Assembly: GCF_000015165.1 (NCBI RefSeq)
Contig: NC_009475.1
Location: 1-64,000, forward strand
Reading direction: 5' to 3'
Origin: Bradyrhizobium sp. BTAi1
GTDB lineage: Bacteria > Pseudomonadota > Alphaproteobacteria > Rhizobiales > Xanthobacteraceae
DNA length: 64,000 bases
Shown here: positions 34,100-43,557 of the stretch, piece after piece
How the letters are laid out: each line of letters begins with the position of its first letter
Numbering within the stretch: position 1 is the stretch's first letter
The notes under the pieces: generated by a model
What the model was told of the DNA's origin: nothing
The model's input: only the letters and a program-made list of their open reading frames with translations
Database searches by the model: none
Program-made: the position numbers and the translations under genes

Positions 34100-35119
34100 A
34101 TGACAAGGTTGACAATGCTCCTCGGCGCGGCGCTCACCGCCGCCGGTCTGACCGCGAGCGCCGGTGCGCAGAGCGTCGTGAACAAGATCAAGCAGCGCGG
34201 CTATGTCAGCTGCGGCGCAAGCCAGGGCGTGCCGGGTCTCTCCCGCCCCGACGAGAACGGTTATTATCGGGGCTTCGATTCCGACATGTGCCGTACCTTC
34301 GCGGCGGCCATCCTCGGCGACAAGGACAAGATCCGCTTCGTGCCGCTCAATGCCGGCCAGCGCTTCCCGGCGCTGCAGACCGGCGAGATCGATGTCCTGT
34401 CGCGGACCTCAACCATCACCCTCTCACGCGACACGGTGGTGCGCTTCGTCTGGATCACGCTCTACGACACCGACGGCCTGCTCGTGCGAAAGGCCGACAA
34501 GATCACCGATCCCAAGCAGCTCGCCGGAAAGACGGTCTGCCTGCAGGGCGGCGGCAGTTTGACCGAGAGGTCGATCGAGGAGACCGAGGAAGAATACGGA
34601 ATCACGATGAAGAAGGTCTACTTCGACTCGACGATTCAGGCGCGCGATGCCTTCTTCGGCGGCCGCTGCGACACCTATGTGACCGATGGCACGGCCGCCG
34701 CCGGCCAGCGGGCCTCGGTGGCAAAGAACCCGGACGACTACGACATCATCAAGGTGGGCCATGCGGCCGAGCCGAACGGCGTCGCGGTCGCGCGCGGGGA
34801 CGATCAGCTCTTCGACATCACGCGCTGGACGATCAATGCCCTCCTCTGGGCCGAGCTCCACGGCATTACCGCCAGGAACATCGACGAGAAGCTGAAATCC
34901 GGATCGATCGAGATCAAGCGGGTTTTGGGGCAGGAACCGGGCTTCGGCAAGCCGCTCGGGCTCGACGACAAATGGGTCTACAACGTCGTCAAGCAGATGG
35001 GGAACTACGCCGAGATCTGGGACAACAATCTCGGGAAGAGCAGCCCCCTCAAGATCGATCGCGGCCTGAACGCTCTCTGGAAGGATGGCGGCCTGAACTA
35101 CCCCTACCCCTGGGACTAG
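34100..35119 (+). CDS. aapJ: Amino acid ABC transporter substrate-binding protein (AapJ/BztA-like)
   Basis: The 339-aa periplasmic binding protein has a Sec signal (MTRLTMLLGAALTAAGLTAS, cut near AGA-QS). Diagnostic AapJ-type blocks follow: KQRGYVSCGASQGVPGLSRP, DMCRTFAAAILGD and FVPLNAGQRFPALQTGEID. AapJ proteins capture a broad range of L-amino acids. It heads the transporter operon and is followed by a stem-loop that may raise its level relative to the permeases. Since the gene lies beside a sulfur amino acid lyase, specificity may be narrower than in rhizobial Aap. Confidence 0.93.
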   Translation: MTRLTMLLGAALTAAGLTASAGAQSVVNKIKQRGYVSCGASQGVPGLSRPDENGYYRGFDSDMCRTFAAAILGDKDKIRFVPLNAGQRFPALQTGEIDVLSRTSTITLSRDTVVRFVWITLYDTDGLLVRKADKITDPKQLAGKTVCLQGGGSLTERSIEETEEEYGITMKKVYFDSTIQARDAFFGGRCDTYVTDGTAAAGQRASVAKNPDDYDIIKVGHAAEPNGVAVARGDDQLFDITRWTINALLWAELHGITARNIDEKLKSGSIEIKRVLGQEPGFGKPLGLDDKWVYNVVKQMGNYAEIWDNNLGKSSPLKIDRGLNALWKDGGLNYPYPWD

Positions 35120-35127
35120 CTGTTGCC

Positions 35128-35151
35128 GGGGAAGCGTGACGAACGCTCCCC
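35128..35151 (+). other. Intercistronic stem-loop after aapJ
   Basis: GGGGAAGCGT and ACGCTCCCC pair with one bulged A around a GACGA loop, followed by GTTTG. There is no long T-run. Such structures between binding-protein and permease genes commonly stabilise the upstream mRNA. Confidence 0.6.
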
Positions 35152-35184
35152 GTTTGATGTCCAAGCCGGAAAGGGGAGAGCGGC

Positions 35185-36300
35185 ATGTTCAACGATGCCA
35201 GGACGAGATCGATCGTCATTCAATGCGTCTTGGTGGCGGCTGTCGTTGGCGCTGCGGCCCTGCTCGTCACCACAACCTTCACGAACCTGCAGACGCGCGG
35301 CATTCCGATCGGGTTCGACTTCCTGTCGATGCCATCCCGGATCGTGATCTCCGAGGCGATCCTCTCCTACAAGTCGCGTGATCCCTATTACTGGGCCATC
35401 GTCGTCGGACTGGCGAATACGGTTTTTGTTTCCGCGCTCGTCATCGTCTTCTCGTCGGTCCTCGGTCTCGTCGTCGGCGTCACCCGGCTGAGCAGCAATC
35501 CGCTCGCCGCCGGCACCTGCCGGGTCTGGGTGGAGATCGCGCGGAACTCGCCGCCAATCGTCCTGCTGATCTTCCTCTACTCGCTCTGGTGGAAGGTCCT
35601 CCCGCCGGTCGCCGACGCGCTCCGTCCGCTTCCCGGCGTTTTCGCCTCGATGCGCGGCCTCATGGTCCCAAGCGTTCACATCAGCCTAGCAACAGCAGGC
35701 GTGGTCCTGATCATCGTTGCCGGGATGCTCTTCCTCGCTCCTCGGCTCGCAGGTTCGCTGCGCAACTTCCGGCCCGCCCTGAACTGGGCCACGGTTGCCG
35801 TTCTTTTGCTCGGCCTTTGGTTCGCCGATGCCACTGTCTCGATGGATTGGCCCGTCTTCGCGGGTTCGAACTTCCAGGGCGGGCTGGAGCTGACGCCGGA
35901 GCTCAGCACCATCCTGATCGGTCTGACGATCTATACGACCGGCTTCATCGCCGAGATCGTGCGAGGCGGCGTGCTGTCGGTCGGGTCCGGGCAATGGGAC
36001 GCCGGCCGCTCGGTCGGCCTGTCAAGGTCCAAGATCCTGCGGCTAATCGTGATCCCGCAGATGCTGCGCGTGATCGTGCCACCACTCAACAGCCAGTACA
36101 TCAACGTCGTCAAGAATTCGACGCTGGCGATCGCTGTCGGCTACCCGGATTTCTTCGCGGTGATGAACACCATCATCAGCAAGTCCAGCCATTCGATCGA
36201 AGGCGTCTTCATCATCCTGGGCGTCTACCTCGCCCTGAACCTGACCCTGTCAAGCGCGGCCAATTGGTACAACCGCCGCATCGCGATCGTGGAACGTTGA
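35185..36300 (+). CDS. aapQ: Amino acid ABC transporter permease (AapQ-like)
   Basis: A 371-aa inner-membrane permease of the His/Glu/Gln/Arg/opine family. There is one N-terminal membrane segment (about 10-33) and a long periplasmic stretch (YKSRDPYYWAIVVGLANTVF). A cluster of helices ends with the EAA-like loop (GQWDAGRSVGLSRSKILRLI, about 270-290), which contacts the ATPase. It follows aapJ by 65 bp with a GGGGAGAG ribosome-binding site. It pairs with the next permease as a heterodimer. Confidence 0.92.
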   Translation: MFNDARTRSIVIQCVLVAAVVGAAALLVTTTFTNLQTRGIPIGFDFLSMPSRIVISEAILSYKSRDPYYWAIVVGLANTVFVSALVIVFSSVLGLVVGVTRLSSNPLAAGTCRVWVEIARNSPPIVLLIFLYSLWWKVLPPVADALRPLPGVFASMRGLMVPSVHISLATAGVVLIIVAGMLFLAPRLAGSLRNFRPALNWATVAVLLLGLWFADATVSMDWPVFAGSNFQGGLELTPELSTILIGLTIYTTGFIAEIVRGGVLSVGSGQWDAGRSVGLSRSKILRLIVIPQMLRVIVPPLNSQYINVVKNSTLAIAVGYPDFFAVMNTIISKSSHSIEGVFIILGVYLALNLTLSSAANWYNRRIAIVER

Positions 36301-36304
36301 TCCC

Positions 36305-37387
36305 GTGAAGACGATTTCGCTCCCTTTGCCTGAGGCTCCGGTGCCGTCCCAGGCCTCGCTGCGCCAGGCCGCCAGGCTGCTGTTCGGCTCGCCGCTGAAT
36401 GCCGCCCTGACGCTCGCATTCGGCGCGATGCTCGCCGTCGCCCTGCCGCCGATGTTGCGCTGGCTGGTGCTCGACGCCGTCCTCTTCAATCCGGACCCGG
36501 CCGCCTGCCGGGCCGCGTCCGGAGCCTGTTGGAGCTTCATCTACGTCAAATCGGGCCAGCTGCTGTTCGGCATCTACCCGGTCGAGGAGCGCTGGCGGCC
36601 GGCTCTGGTCTGCCTACTGATCCTGGCCTTGCTCGGCTGGTCGGTGCGGCCGGCGAGCTGGACGCCGCGTCTGCTCGGCCTCTGGATCTCGGCGCTTGCG
36701 CTGATCGTCTGGATGATGGGCGGCGGCCTCGGACTCGAAGAGGTCCCGACCTCGGCCTGGGGCGGCTTGCCGGTGACGCTGATCCTCACTGTGGTCGCAA
36801 TCGGGATCGCTTTCCCCGTCGGCATCCTGCTCGCCTTGGCCCGCCGGTCGACGATGCCGGCTGTCCGGATCGCAGCCGTCGTCACGATCGAGTCCGTCCG
36901 CGGCTTGCCCCTCCTCTCGATCCTGTTCGTCGCCTCGATCATGCTGCCGCTCTTCCTCCCAGAGGCGCTGCTCCCCGACAAGTTCGTGCGCGCCCTCGTC
37001 GCCCTGACGATTTTCGCAGCGGCCTATCTCGCCGAAGTTATCCGCGGCGGACTGCAGGCGATCCCGAGGGGCCAGTACGAGGCCGCCGCGGCGCTTGGCC
37101 TGCCGTTCTGGCGCACGCAGTACCGCGTCATCCTACCGCAAGCGATCAGAGTAGTGATCCCGGCCTTGGCGAACACGATCATCGTGATGATCAAGAACAC
37201 CAGCCTCGTGCTCGTTGTCGGGCTCTTCGACCTGATCAGCTCGGGTAAGGCCGCTCTGGCCGATCCGGCGTGGCCGTCGCCGGCCGCCGAGACCTTCCTG
37301 TTCATCGGCGGGATCTTCTTCGCCCTGTCCTTCTCATTCGCCCGCTTCGCCGATTTTCTGGAGCGGCGCAGCCCCGTTGCTCGCTAG
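36305..37387 (+). CDS. aapM: Amino acid ABC transporter permease (AapM-like)
   Basis: A 360-aa second permease of the importer, read from GTG 36305, 4 bp after aapQ. It has about eight membrane segments and the EAA loop [20 protein letters not shown] (about residue 258-277) for docking the ATPase. A long segment between helices (about 80-130) is typical for AapM. Codon use and spacing match aapQ, so the four genes form one operon. Confidence 0.92.
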   Translation: MKTISLPLPEAPVPSQASLRQAARLLFGSPLNAALTLAFGAMLAVALPPMLRWLVLDAVLFNPDPAACRAASGACWSFIYVKSGQLLFGIYPVEERWRPALVCLLILALLGWSVRPASWTPRLLGLWISALALIVWMMGGGLGLEEVPTSAWGGLPVTLILTVVAIGIAFPVGILLALARRSTMPAVRIAAVVTIESVRGLPLLSILFVASIMLPLFLPEALLPDKFVRALVALTIFAAAYLAEVIRGGLQAIPRGQYEAAAALGLPFWRTQYRVILPQAIRVVIPALANTIIVMIKNTSLVLVVGLFDLISSGKAALADPAWPSPAAETFLFIGGIFFALSFSFARFADFLERRSPVAR

Positions 37388-37397
37388 GAGAAGCCTC

Positions 37398-38204
37398 ATG
37401 ACCATGGCAACGGTAGAAACCAAGCCGACCGGCACCCGCCCCGCGGCGCTGAAGCAGACCTCGCTGAACACCGCGACGGCGATCGAGATGATCGGCGTGA
37501 ACAAGTGGTATGGCGACTTCCACGTGCTTCGCGACATCAACCTGAAGGTGGAACGTGGCGAGAAGCTCGTGATCTGCGGTCCGTCCGGCTCGGGCAAGTC
37601 GACGATGATCCGCTGCATCAACCGCCTGGAGGAGCACCAGAAGGGCCAGATCATCGTCGACGGCACCGAGCTCACCAGCGACCTCAAGAAGATCGACGAG
37701 ATACGCCGCGACGTCGGCATGGTGTTCCAGCACTTCTACCTGTTCCCGCATCTGACGATCCTCGAGAACCTAACGCTGGCGCCGATCTGGGTGAGGAATA
37801 TGACCAAGAAGGACGCCGAGGAGATCGCGATGCACTATCTCAAACGCGTCAAGATCCCCGAGCAGGCGCTGAAGTACCCCGGCCAGCTCTCGGGCGGCCA
37901 GCAGCAGCGCGTCGCGATCGCCCGTTCGCTCTGCATGAGCCCGAAGATCATGCTGTTCGACGAGCCGACCTCAGCGCTCGACCCCGAGATGGTCAAGGAG
38001 GTGCTCGACACCATGGTCTCGCTCGCAGTCGAAGGCATGACCATGCTCTGCGTAACGCATGAGATGGGCTTCGCCCGCGAGGTCGCCGACCGCGTCATCT
38101 TCATGGACGCCGGCCAGATCGTCGAGATGAACACCCCCAACGAGTTCTTCAAGAACCCGCAGCATGAGCGTACCAAGCTCTTCCTCAGCCAGATCCTGCA
38201 CTGA
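37398..38204 (+). CDS. aapP: Amino acid ABC transporter ATP-binding protein (AapP/GlnQ-like)
   Basis: The 268-aa ATPase drives the aapQM permease. Walker A is [13 protein letters not shown] (about residue 60), the signature is [17 protein letters not shown] (about 162) and Walker B is [14 protein letters not shown]. The closing motif [17 protein letters not shown] is typical of polar amino acid importers. ATG 37398 has AGGAGAAG upstream and lies 11 bp after aapM. This is the last gene of the operon. Confidence 0.95.
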   Translation: MTMATVETKPTGTRPAALKQTSLNTATAIEMIGVNKWYGDFHVLRDINLKVERGEKLVICGPSGSGKSTMIRCINRLEEHQKGQIIVDGTELTSDLKKIDEIRRDVGMVFQHFYLFPHLTILENLTLAPIWVRNMTKKDAEEIAMHYLKRVKIPEQALKYPGQLSGGQQQRVAIARSLCMSPKIMLFDEPTSALDPEMVKEVLDTMVSLAVEGMTMLCVTHEMGFAREVADRVIFMDAGQIVEMNTPNEFFKNPQHERTKLFLSQILH

Positions 38205-38338
38205 AGACGGCGGTTCCGGCAGAGCGTACGACCGGCGGAGAACGAGCAGAAGTGCTTGAGCTTCCCACAAATGGGAAGGCGCGCAAATGCGCGGCCTGCG
38301 TGGCTCCGCCCCCCAACCCCCAAGTGTCGAGCAGCATT

Positions 38339-40753
38339 TCAGACCCCGACGGTCCGCAACCGCAGCGCGTTGCCCACCACGCTGACCGAAGATAGCGCCA
38401 TCGCCGCCGCCGCGACGATCGGCGACAGCAGTAGGCCGAACGTCGGATAGAGCACGCCCGCCGCGATCGGAATTCCGGCCGCGTTGTAGGCGAAGGCGAA
38501 GAAGAGGTTCTGCCGGATGTTGCTCATGGTCGCCCGCGACAGGCGGCGAGCGCGGACGATGCCGGTGAGATCGCCCTTGAGCAGCGTGATGCCGGCACTT
38601 TCCATGGCGACATCCGTCCCAGTGCCCATCGCGATTCCGACCTCGGCGGCAGCCAGGGCGGGCGCGTCGTTCACGCCGTCGCCGGCCATCGCGACGATCC
38701 GCCCCTGCTTCTGCAGCTTTGCGACTACCGCGCTCTTCTGATCGGGCAGAACCTCGGCTTCCACGTCGGCGATCCCCAGCCGGCGAGCGACGGCCTGGGC
38801 GGTGGTCCGGTTGTCGCCGGTGAGCATGATGACCTTCACGCCCTCGGCGGCGAGTGCGCGCAGCGCCTCCGGCGTCGATTGCTTAACGGGGTCGGCGATC
38901 GCCAGAATGCCGGCAAGCTTGCCATCGATCGCCATGTTGATGACGGTGGCACCTTCGCCGCGCTGGCGCTCCGCCTCGGCCTCCATCGCGGACGTATCCA
39001 CTCCTTGGGAGCGCAGAAACGTCGCGTTGCCGAGCAGCACCTTCTTGCCGTCGACCGTTCCGAGCGCCCCCTTGCCGACCGGTGAATCGAAGTCCTGGAC
39101 GTCGGTCGTCTGGATGCCTCGCTCCTTGGCTTCGTTCACGATCGCGTCGGCGAGGGGGTGCTCGCTGGCGCGTTCGACGCTGGCGGCGAGCCGCAGCACC
39201 TCGGCATCCGTGATTCCTTGAGCCGGGATCACGGCGACGACCTTCGGCTTGCCCTCGGTGAGGGTGCCCGTCTTATCCACGACCAGGGTGTCGATCCGCT
39301 CCATGCGCTCAAGCGCTTCGGCGTTCTTGATCAGGACGCCGGCCTGGGCGCCGCGCCCCACGCCGACCATAATCGACATCGGGGTGGCCAGCCCGAGGGC
39401 GCACGGGCAGGCGATGATGAGCACGCTGACCGCGGCGACGAGGCCGAAGGCGAGCCGCGGCTCCGGACCATAGACCGCCCAGGCGCCGAACGCAGCGATC
39501 GCGACCACAATGACCGCGGGAACGAACCAGCCAGCGACCTGGTCGGCGAGGCGCTGGATAGGAGCCCGCGAACGCTGCGCCTGCGCGACCATCTGCACGA
39601 TCTGGGACAGCATCGTGTCGCTGCCGACCTTTTCGGCGCGCATGACGAAGCCGCCGGAGCGGTTCAGCGTACCGGCGATCACCTTGCCGCCGACCTCCTT
39701 GCTGACGGGCATGGATTCGCCTGTGACCATGGACTCGTCGAGAGATGACCGCCCCTCGCTGATTTCGCCGTCGACGGGTACCTTCTCGCCGGGGCGGACA
39801 CGCAGCCGGTCGCCGACCTCCAGCACCGAGATCTGAACTTCTTCGTCGGAGCCGTCGGCGCGGATTCGTCGTGCCGTTTTGGGTGCGAGGTCGAGAAGGG
39901 CTTTGATCGCGCCCGAAGTGGCCTCGCGTGCCCGCAGTTCGAGTACTTGGCCGAGGAGGACGAGCACCGTGATCACGGCCGCGGCCTCGAAATAGACCGC
40001 GACGGCTCCTTCATGCGCCCTGAAGGTGGAGGGGAAAGCGCCCGGCACGACGGTCGCCACCACGCTGTAGACCCAGGCGACGCCGGTGCCCATGGCGATC
40101 AGCGTGAACATGTTGAGATTGCGGGTCAGAACCGACTGCCAGCCACGGACGAAGAAGGGCCAACCGGCCCACAACACGACAGGCGTGGCGAGAACGAGCT
40201 GGATCCAGTTCGACAGCGACTGATCGATCCAGCCGTGGCCGCCGATGAGGTGACCGCCCATTTCGAGGACCACGACCGGAACGGAAAGCGCCAGGCCCGC
40301 CCAGAAACGGCGGGTCATGTCGATCAGCTCGGGATTCGGGCCGGTGTCCGCGGTGGCGAGTTCGGGTTCGAGCGCCATGCCGCAGATGGGGCAATTGCCT
40401 GGCCCGACCTGGCGTATCTGCGGATGCATCGGGCAGGTGTAGATCGTGCCTTTCGGCACGTCCGTCGGGGGCGCCTCCTGCACCTTCCCGTGGACGTACT
40501 TCGCAGGATCAGCTTCGAATTTCGTCCGGCAGCGCTCCGAGCAGAAATAGAAGGTCTTGCCGCCATGGTCGATCTTGTGGCGAGCGGTACTAGGATCGAC
40601 CTTCATTCCGCAAACAGGGTCTACTACCGTACCGAGGGCGTCATTGTGGTGATGGTGGGCATGGTCGCGCGGAGCCGTATCGTCAGAGGAATGCGAATGT
40701 GCACAACAACTTCCATGGTTCGCTCCGGAAATAGCGGCGTCGTGCTTAACCAT
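38339..40753 (-). CDS. Copper-translocating P1B-type ATPase with YHS domain
   Basis: The 804-aa inner-membrane pump exports copper or silver ions from the cytoplasm. The His-rich N terminus (HAHHHH) is followed by a YHS domain (about 44-88, [18 protein letters not shown]). A second metal-binding motif follows ([20 protein letters not shown], about 105-124) in place of classic CxxC domains. Membrane helices carry the CPC ion site ([13 protein letters not shown]). Catalytic motifs are [16 protein letters not shown] (phosphorylated Asp), HP of SEHPLADAI and [10 protein letters not shown]. It is divergent from csoR, with a CsoR operator between them. Confidence 0.95.
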   Translation of the reverse strand: MVKHDAAISGANHGSCCAHSHSSDDTAPRDHAHHHHNDALGTVVDPVCGMKVDPSTARHKIDHGGKTFYFCSERCRTKFEADPAKYVHGKVQEAPPTDVPKGTIYTCPMHPQIRQVGPGNCPICGMALEPELATADTGPNPELIDMTRRFWAGLALSVPVVVLEMGGHLIGGHGWIDQSLSNWIQLVLATPVVLWAGWPFFVRGWQSVLTRNLNMFTLIAMGTGVAWVYSVVATVVPGAFPSTFRAHEGAVAVYFEAAAVITVLVLLGQVLELRAREATSGAIKALLDLAPKTARRIRADGSDEEVQISVLEVGDRLRVRPGEKVPVDGEISEGRSSLDESMVTGESMPVSKEVGGKVIAGTLNRSGGFVMRAEKVGSDTMLSQIVQMVAQAQRSRAPIQRLADQVAGWFVPAVIVVAIAAFGAWAVYGPEPRLAFGLVAAVSVLIIACPCALGLATPMSIMVGVGRGAQAGVLIKNAEALERMERIDTLVVDKTGTLTEGKPKVVAVIPAQGITDAEVLRLAASVERASEHPLADAIVNEAKERGIQTTDVQDFDSPVGKGALGTVDGKKVLLGNATFLRSQGVDTSAMEAEAERQRGEGATVINMAIDGKLAGILAIADPVKQSTPEALRALAAEGVKVIMLTGDNRTTAQAVARRLGIADVEAEVLPDQKSAVVAKLQKQGRIVAMAGDGVNDAPALAAAEVGIAMGTGTDVAMESAGITLLKGDLTGIVRARRLSRATMSNIRQNLFFAFAYNAAGIPIAAGVLYPTFGLLLSPIVAAAAMALSSVSVVGNALRLRTVGV

Positions 40754-40777
40754 TGTTCGCTCCGTCTCTTTCGGGAA

Positions 40778-40794
40778 ATACCCTAGGGGGGTAT
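40778..40794. promoter_or_regulatory. CsoR operator between the copper ATPase and csoR
   Basis: ATACCCTAGGGGGGTAT is an imperfect inverted repeat with the G-tract and flanking A/T characteristic of CsoR/RcnR-family operators. It lies 9 bp before the csoR start codon and 24 bp before the ATPase start on the other strand, so one repressor site can control both promoters. Confidence 0.85.
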
Positions 40795-40803
40795 ATACGG
40801 TTC

Positions 40804-41079
40804 ATGCGGAGCGACATCAAGGCTTCCTGTCAGAAACGCCTTAACCGGATCGAAGGCCAGGTTCGCGGGCTCGCGAAGATGGTCGACAAGGACAGGTACT
40901 GCATCGACATCGTCACCCAAATCTCCGCCGTCCGCTCCGCGCTTCGCCGAGTCGAAGAAGAGATTCTTAAGGATCATGTAGCCCATTGCGTGGAACACGC
41001 GATCAACAGCGGCGACAGGGCCGACCAGCGCCGCAAAATCGCGGAACTGATGGAAGTCGTCGGTCGGGTGGATAGGTAA
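40804..41079 (+). CDS. csoR: CsoR-type copper-sensing repressor
   Basis: A 91-aa helical DNA-binding protein of the CsoR/RcnR/FrmR family. The copper-sensing triad Cys-His-Cys is present as the Cys of DKDRYCIDIV (about residue 33) and His and Cys of HVAHCVEHAI (about 58 and 62). Apo-CsoR represses and Cu(I) releases it. The start MRSDIKASCQKRLNRIEGQ fits the family, and the operator is just upstream. It is divergent from the copper ATPase. Confidence 0.92.
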   Translation: MRSDIKASCQKRLNRIEGQVRGLAKMVDKDRYCIDIVTQISAVRSALRRVEEEILKDHVAHCVEHAINSGDRADQRRKIAELMEVVGRVDR

Positions 41080-41100
41080 CCCGACGGCGGTCACGAATGC

Positions 41101-41114
41101 TTGACCTGGATCAA
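41101..41114. promoter_or_regulatory. FNR/FixK-like box 1
   Basis: TTGACCTGGATCAA differs by one base from the FNR/FixK consensus TTGAT-N4-ATCAA. It is 68 bp upstream of the Cys/Met-rich secreted protein gene, a normal activation distance. Confidence 0.55.
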
Positions 41115-41181
41115 GGACTGCGTACGGAGCCGGGATATGTTACTCAAGCCGCGTAGCGGCTGGAAAGGTAAGTGAATCTCG

Positions 41182-41547
41182 ATGCGGCTCGTCCGTACCA
41201 TCCTGGCATTCGCGATCGCCGTCTCGCTGGCGATGCTGCCGCTTGGCGCGTCGGCCGCGGGGCGGGCGATGTCGTCGGACGACATGAAGATCGCCATGCA
41301 GATGGCGGACCACGCCGACATGTCGATGGACTGCTGTCCGGACGAGATGGACGGAAAGACCTCCCCGAAGGACGGCTACAAGTGCGGAGTGGGCTTCTGC
41401 TGCATCGGCGGCGCTATCGCCCTTGGTGACGTTCGCCCCATCGCGTTCGGCGCTTCCGTCCTAACGGCGAGCAAGATCGCCATCCCCTCGGACCAGGTCG
41501 TCGATTTCCGTGGCGGCAGTCCACCCTTCCGACCTCCTCGAATCTGA
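41182..41547 (+). CDS. Secreted Met/Cys/His-containing small protein of the copper locus
   Basis: 121 aa with a Sec signal (MRLVRTILAFAIAVSLAMLP, cut near ASA-AG). The mature N-terminal half is rich in potential copper ligands (MKIAMQMADHADMSMDCCPD, then GVGFCCIGG). No family name is known to me. It probably binds copper in the periplasm. It lies 102 bp after csoR and 102 bp before the FixH/YtkA-like gene, on the same strand; an FNR-like box precedes it. Confidence 0.8.
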   Translation: MRLVRTILAFAIAVSLAMLPLGASAAGRAMSSDDMKIAMQMADHADMSMDCCPDEMDGKTSPKDGYKCGVGFCCIGGAIALGDVRPIAFGASVLTASKIAIPSDQVVDFRGGSPPFRPPRI

Positions 41548-41648
41548 TCTCGCGATAGCCCTGCGCGCAACGCACGCTTGCACGCGCAGATGACCCACGC
41601 GCGCGCCCCGGGGCGCCGCGGCCGAGATCAATTCATGAGGACAGGACA

Positions 41649-42041
41649 ATGCTTTCCAAATTCACGACTGCGGCTCTCGCCGCCACCCTTTCGCTCGTCG
41701 CTCAGGCGGCCATTGCGGGCGCCGGCGACTTCACCTTCGAGCCCGTCAATCCGGAGATGAAGAAGGGCGACGACATCACGCTCGCCGTTCGCTTGACGAA
41801 CAAGCAGACCGGCAAGCCGGTGCCGGACGCCGTGATCTTCAAGGCCCGGGTCGACATGGCGCCCGACGGGATGGCGGAGATGGAATCGCCCGTTTCTCCG
41901 CTGCCCTCGAAGGAACCGGGCGTCTACGCCTTCAAGACGGACCTGCCGATGGCCGGCCGCTACCAGGTGACGCTCTCGGCGAAGATACAGGGCGAGCCGG
42001 AGACGGTCACCGGCAAGGTCGTGGTCAAGGCGACCAAGTGA
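41649..42041 (+). CDS. Secreted FixH/YtkA-like protein
   Basis: 130 aa with a Sec signal (MLSKFTTAALAATLSLVAQA, cut near AIA-GA) and an immunoglobulin-like beta domain: NPEMKKGDDITLAVRLTNKQ, PVPDAVIFKARVDMAPDGM and LPMAGRYQVTLSAKIQG. This pattern fits the YtkA/FixH family, which accompanies heavy-metal RND pumps and copper delivery proteins. It ends before a strong terminator-like hairpin and is followed by cusB, so it may be the last gene of a short copper-inducible transcript. Confidence 0.85.
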   Translation: MLSKFTTAALAATLSLVAQAAIAGAGDFTFEPVNPEMKKGDDITLAVRLTNKQTGKPVPDAVIFKARVDMAPDGMAEMESPVSPLPSKEPGVYAFKTDLPMAGRYQVTLSAKIQGEPETVTGKVVVKATK

Positions 42042-42046
42042 GCGTT

Positions 42047-42080
42047 CGGGCGCCGCTCGGCGGCGCCCGATGTCCTCCTT
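42047..42080 (+). terminator. Terminator-like hairpin between the YtkA-like gene and cusB
   Basis: CGGGCGCCGC and GCGGCGCCCG form a perfect 10-bp GC stem with a TCG loop (42047-42069), followed by a pyrimidine-rich tract with TTTT (42078-42081). It starts 6 bp after the stop codon. Confidence 0.65.
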
Positions 42081-42123
42081 TTCTCGATCACACGGACGCG
42101 CCTGATCGCGCGCGGAACACACC

Positions 42124-43557
42124 ATGAAGACGCTGCGTCTACTGACGACGACCCTCGCGCTGGGCGGAGCCTTGGCTCTGGTCGGCTACTGGTACGCCAG
42201 CGGCGGGCGCTGGCCGGCCCATGCCGACCTAACCATTTCGGCGGCCGCCGCAGACCGGAAGCCGCTCTACTATCGAGATCCCGGCGGAGCTCCGTCCTGG
42301 TCGGCGGTGCCGAAAAAGGATGCGCAAGGCCGCGATTACGTGCCCGTCTACGACGAGGACGGGCCGGCGACCGAGCCGCCGAAGGCGAAGCCGCAACAGG
42401 CGAACGCCTCCCGAAAGGTCCTGTACTACCGGAATCCGATGGGACTGCCGGACACATCGCCGGTGCCTAAGAAGGATCCGATGGGGATGGACTACGTCCC
42501 CGTGTACGAAGGCGACGAGACCGACGACGGCACGGTGAAGCTTTCGCCTGGCAAGATCCAGCGCACGGGCGTGAAATCCGAGCCCGCCGAGCGGCGCAGC
42601 ATCAGCGTGGCGGTGAAGGCGCCCGGCACGATCCAGCTCGACGAGCGCCGCATCTCGGTGATCGCGATGCGGGCTGAAAGCTTCGTGCAGAAGATCGCCG
42701 ACGTCACCACGGGCACCCGGGTGAAGGCGGGCCAGCCCTTGATGGAGGTCTACAGTTCGGCCATCGCTTCCGCTGCGGCGGAATATCTCGCGACGCTCAA
42801 TTCGAAGGTGGTGGGGGGCGTGGAGGCCTACGGCCGCGGCTCGCGTCAGCGCCTGACGAACCTCGACGTTCCGGAGCCGGTCATCACCGCGATGGAGAAG
42901 TCGAAGGTCGCTCCGGTCACGGTGCAGTGGACGGCGCCGCGCGACGGCATCGTGCTCGAGCGCAACGCGATCGAAGGCATGCGGGCCAACCCCGGCGACG
43001 TGCTGTTCCGCATCGCGGACACCTCGGTGGTGTGGGCCCTCGTCGACGTCGCCGAGCGCGACCTCGGCAACATCGTGGTGGGCCAACCTGTGACGATCCG
43101 GGCGCGCAGCTTCGCGGGGCGGACCTTCTCCGGAAAGATCGCCGTGATTTATCCGCAGGTGAACCGCGACACGCGTACCGCTCGCGTCCGGATCGAGCTT
43201 TCCAATCCGGACGCGGCCTTGCTGCCGGATATGTATGTCGATGCCGACATCGACACCGCGGACGGCTCGCCGGTCCTGTCCGTGCCGGATAGCTCGGTGC
43301 TCGACACCGGGGCCCGCCAGGCCGTTCTGGTGGACAAGGGCGAAGGCAGGTTCGAGCCGCGCGAAGTGAAGCTCGGACGTAGGGGCGGCGGCTACGTCGA
43401 AATCCGCGACGGCCTCAAAGATGGGGAGTCGGTCGTGACGTCGGCGAACTTCCTGATCGACGCGGAAAGCAACCTCAAGGCCGCGCTGAAGGGCTTCGCC
43501 GAGGCGAACCCGGCACCGGACGCTGCGAGCGGCCACGCCCATGGAGAGCACAAATGA
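42124..43557 (+). CDS. cusB: CusB-like periplasmic adaptor of a heavy-metal RND pump
   Basis: The 477-aa adaptor links the CusA pump to an outer-membrane channel. A membrane anchor (about 7-27) is followed by two tandem metal-binding domains (LYYRDPGGAPSWSAVPKKD, then VLYYRNPMGLPDTSPVPKK), where E. coli CusB has one. Then come barrel-sandwich and alpha-hairpin regions and a C-terminal beta domain ending in a His-rich tail (HAHGEHK). Its stop overlaps the cusA start (ATGA). The first motif has lost the key Met residues (PGG for PMG), so only the second copy is a full metal site. Confidence 0.92.
   Translation: MKTLRLLTTTLALGGALALVGYWYASGGRWPAHADLTISAAAADRKPLYYRDPGGAPSWSAVPKKDAQGRDYVPVYDEDGPATEPPKAKPQQANASRKVLYYRNPMGLPDTSPVPKKDPMGMDYVPVYEGDETDDGTVKLSPGKIQRTGVKSEPAERRSISVAVKAPGTIQLDERRISVIAMRAESFVQKIADVTTGTRVKAGQPLMEVYSSAIASAAAEYLATLNSKVVGGVEAYGRGSRQRLTNLDVPEPVITAMEKSKVAPVTVQWTAPRDGIVLERNAIEGMRANPGDVLFRIADTSVVWALVDVAERDLGNIVVGQPVTIRARSFAGRTFSGKIAVIYPQVNRDTRTARVRIELSNPDAALLPDMYVDADIDTADGSPVLSVPDSSVLDTGARQAVLVDKGEGRFEPREVKLGRRGGGYVEIRDGLKDGESVVTSANFLIDAESNLKAALKGFAEANPAPDAASGHAHGEHK

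Noticed and set aside
36529..37248. Alternative plus-strand frames of about 240 aa inside aapM and aapQ
   Set aside because: They are out-of-frame readings of the permease genes with Arg/Asp/Pro-heavy composition.
42229..43551. Minus-strand open frame of 440 aa across cusB
   Set aside because: Antisense shadow of cusB with no domain pattern.
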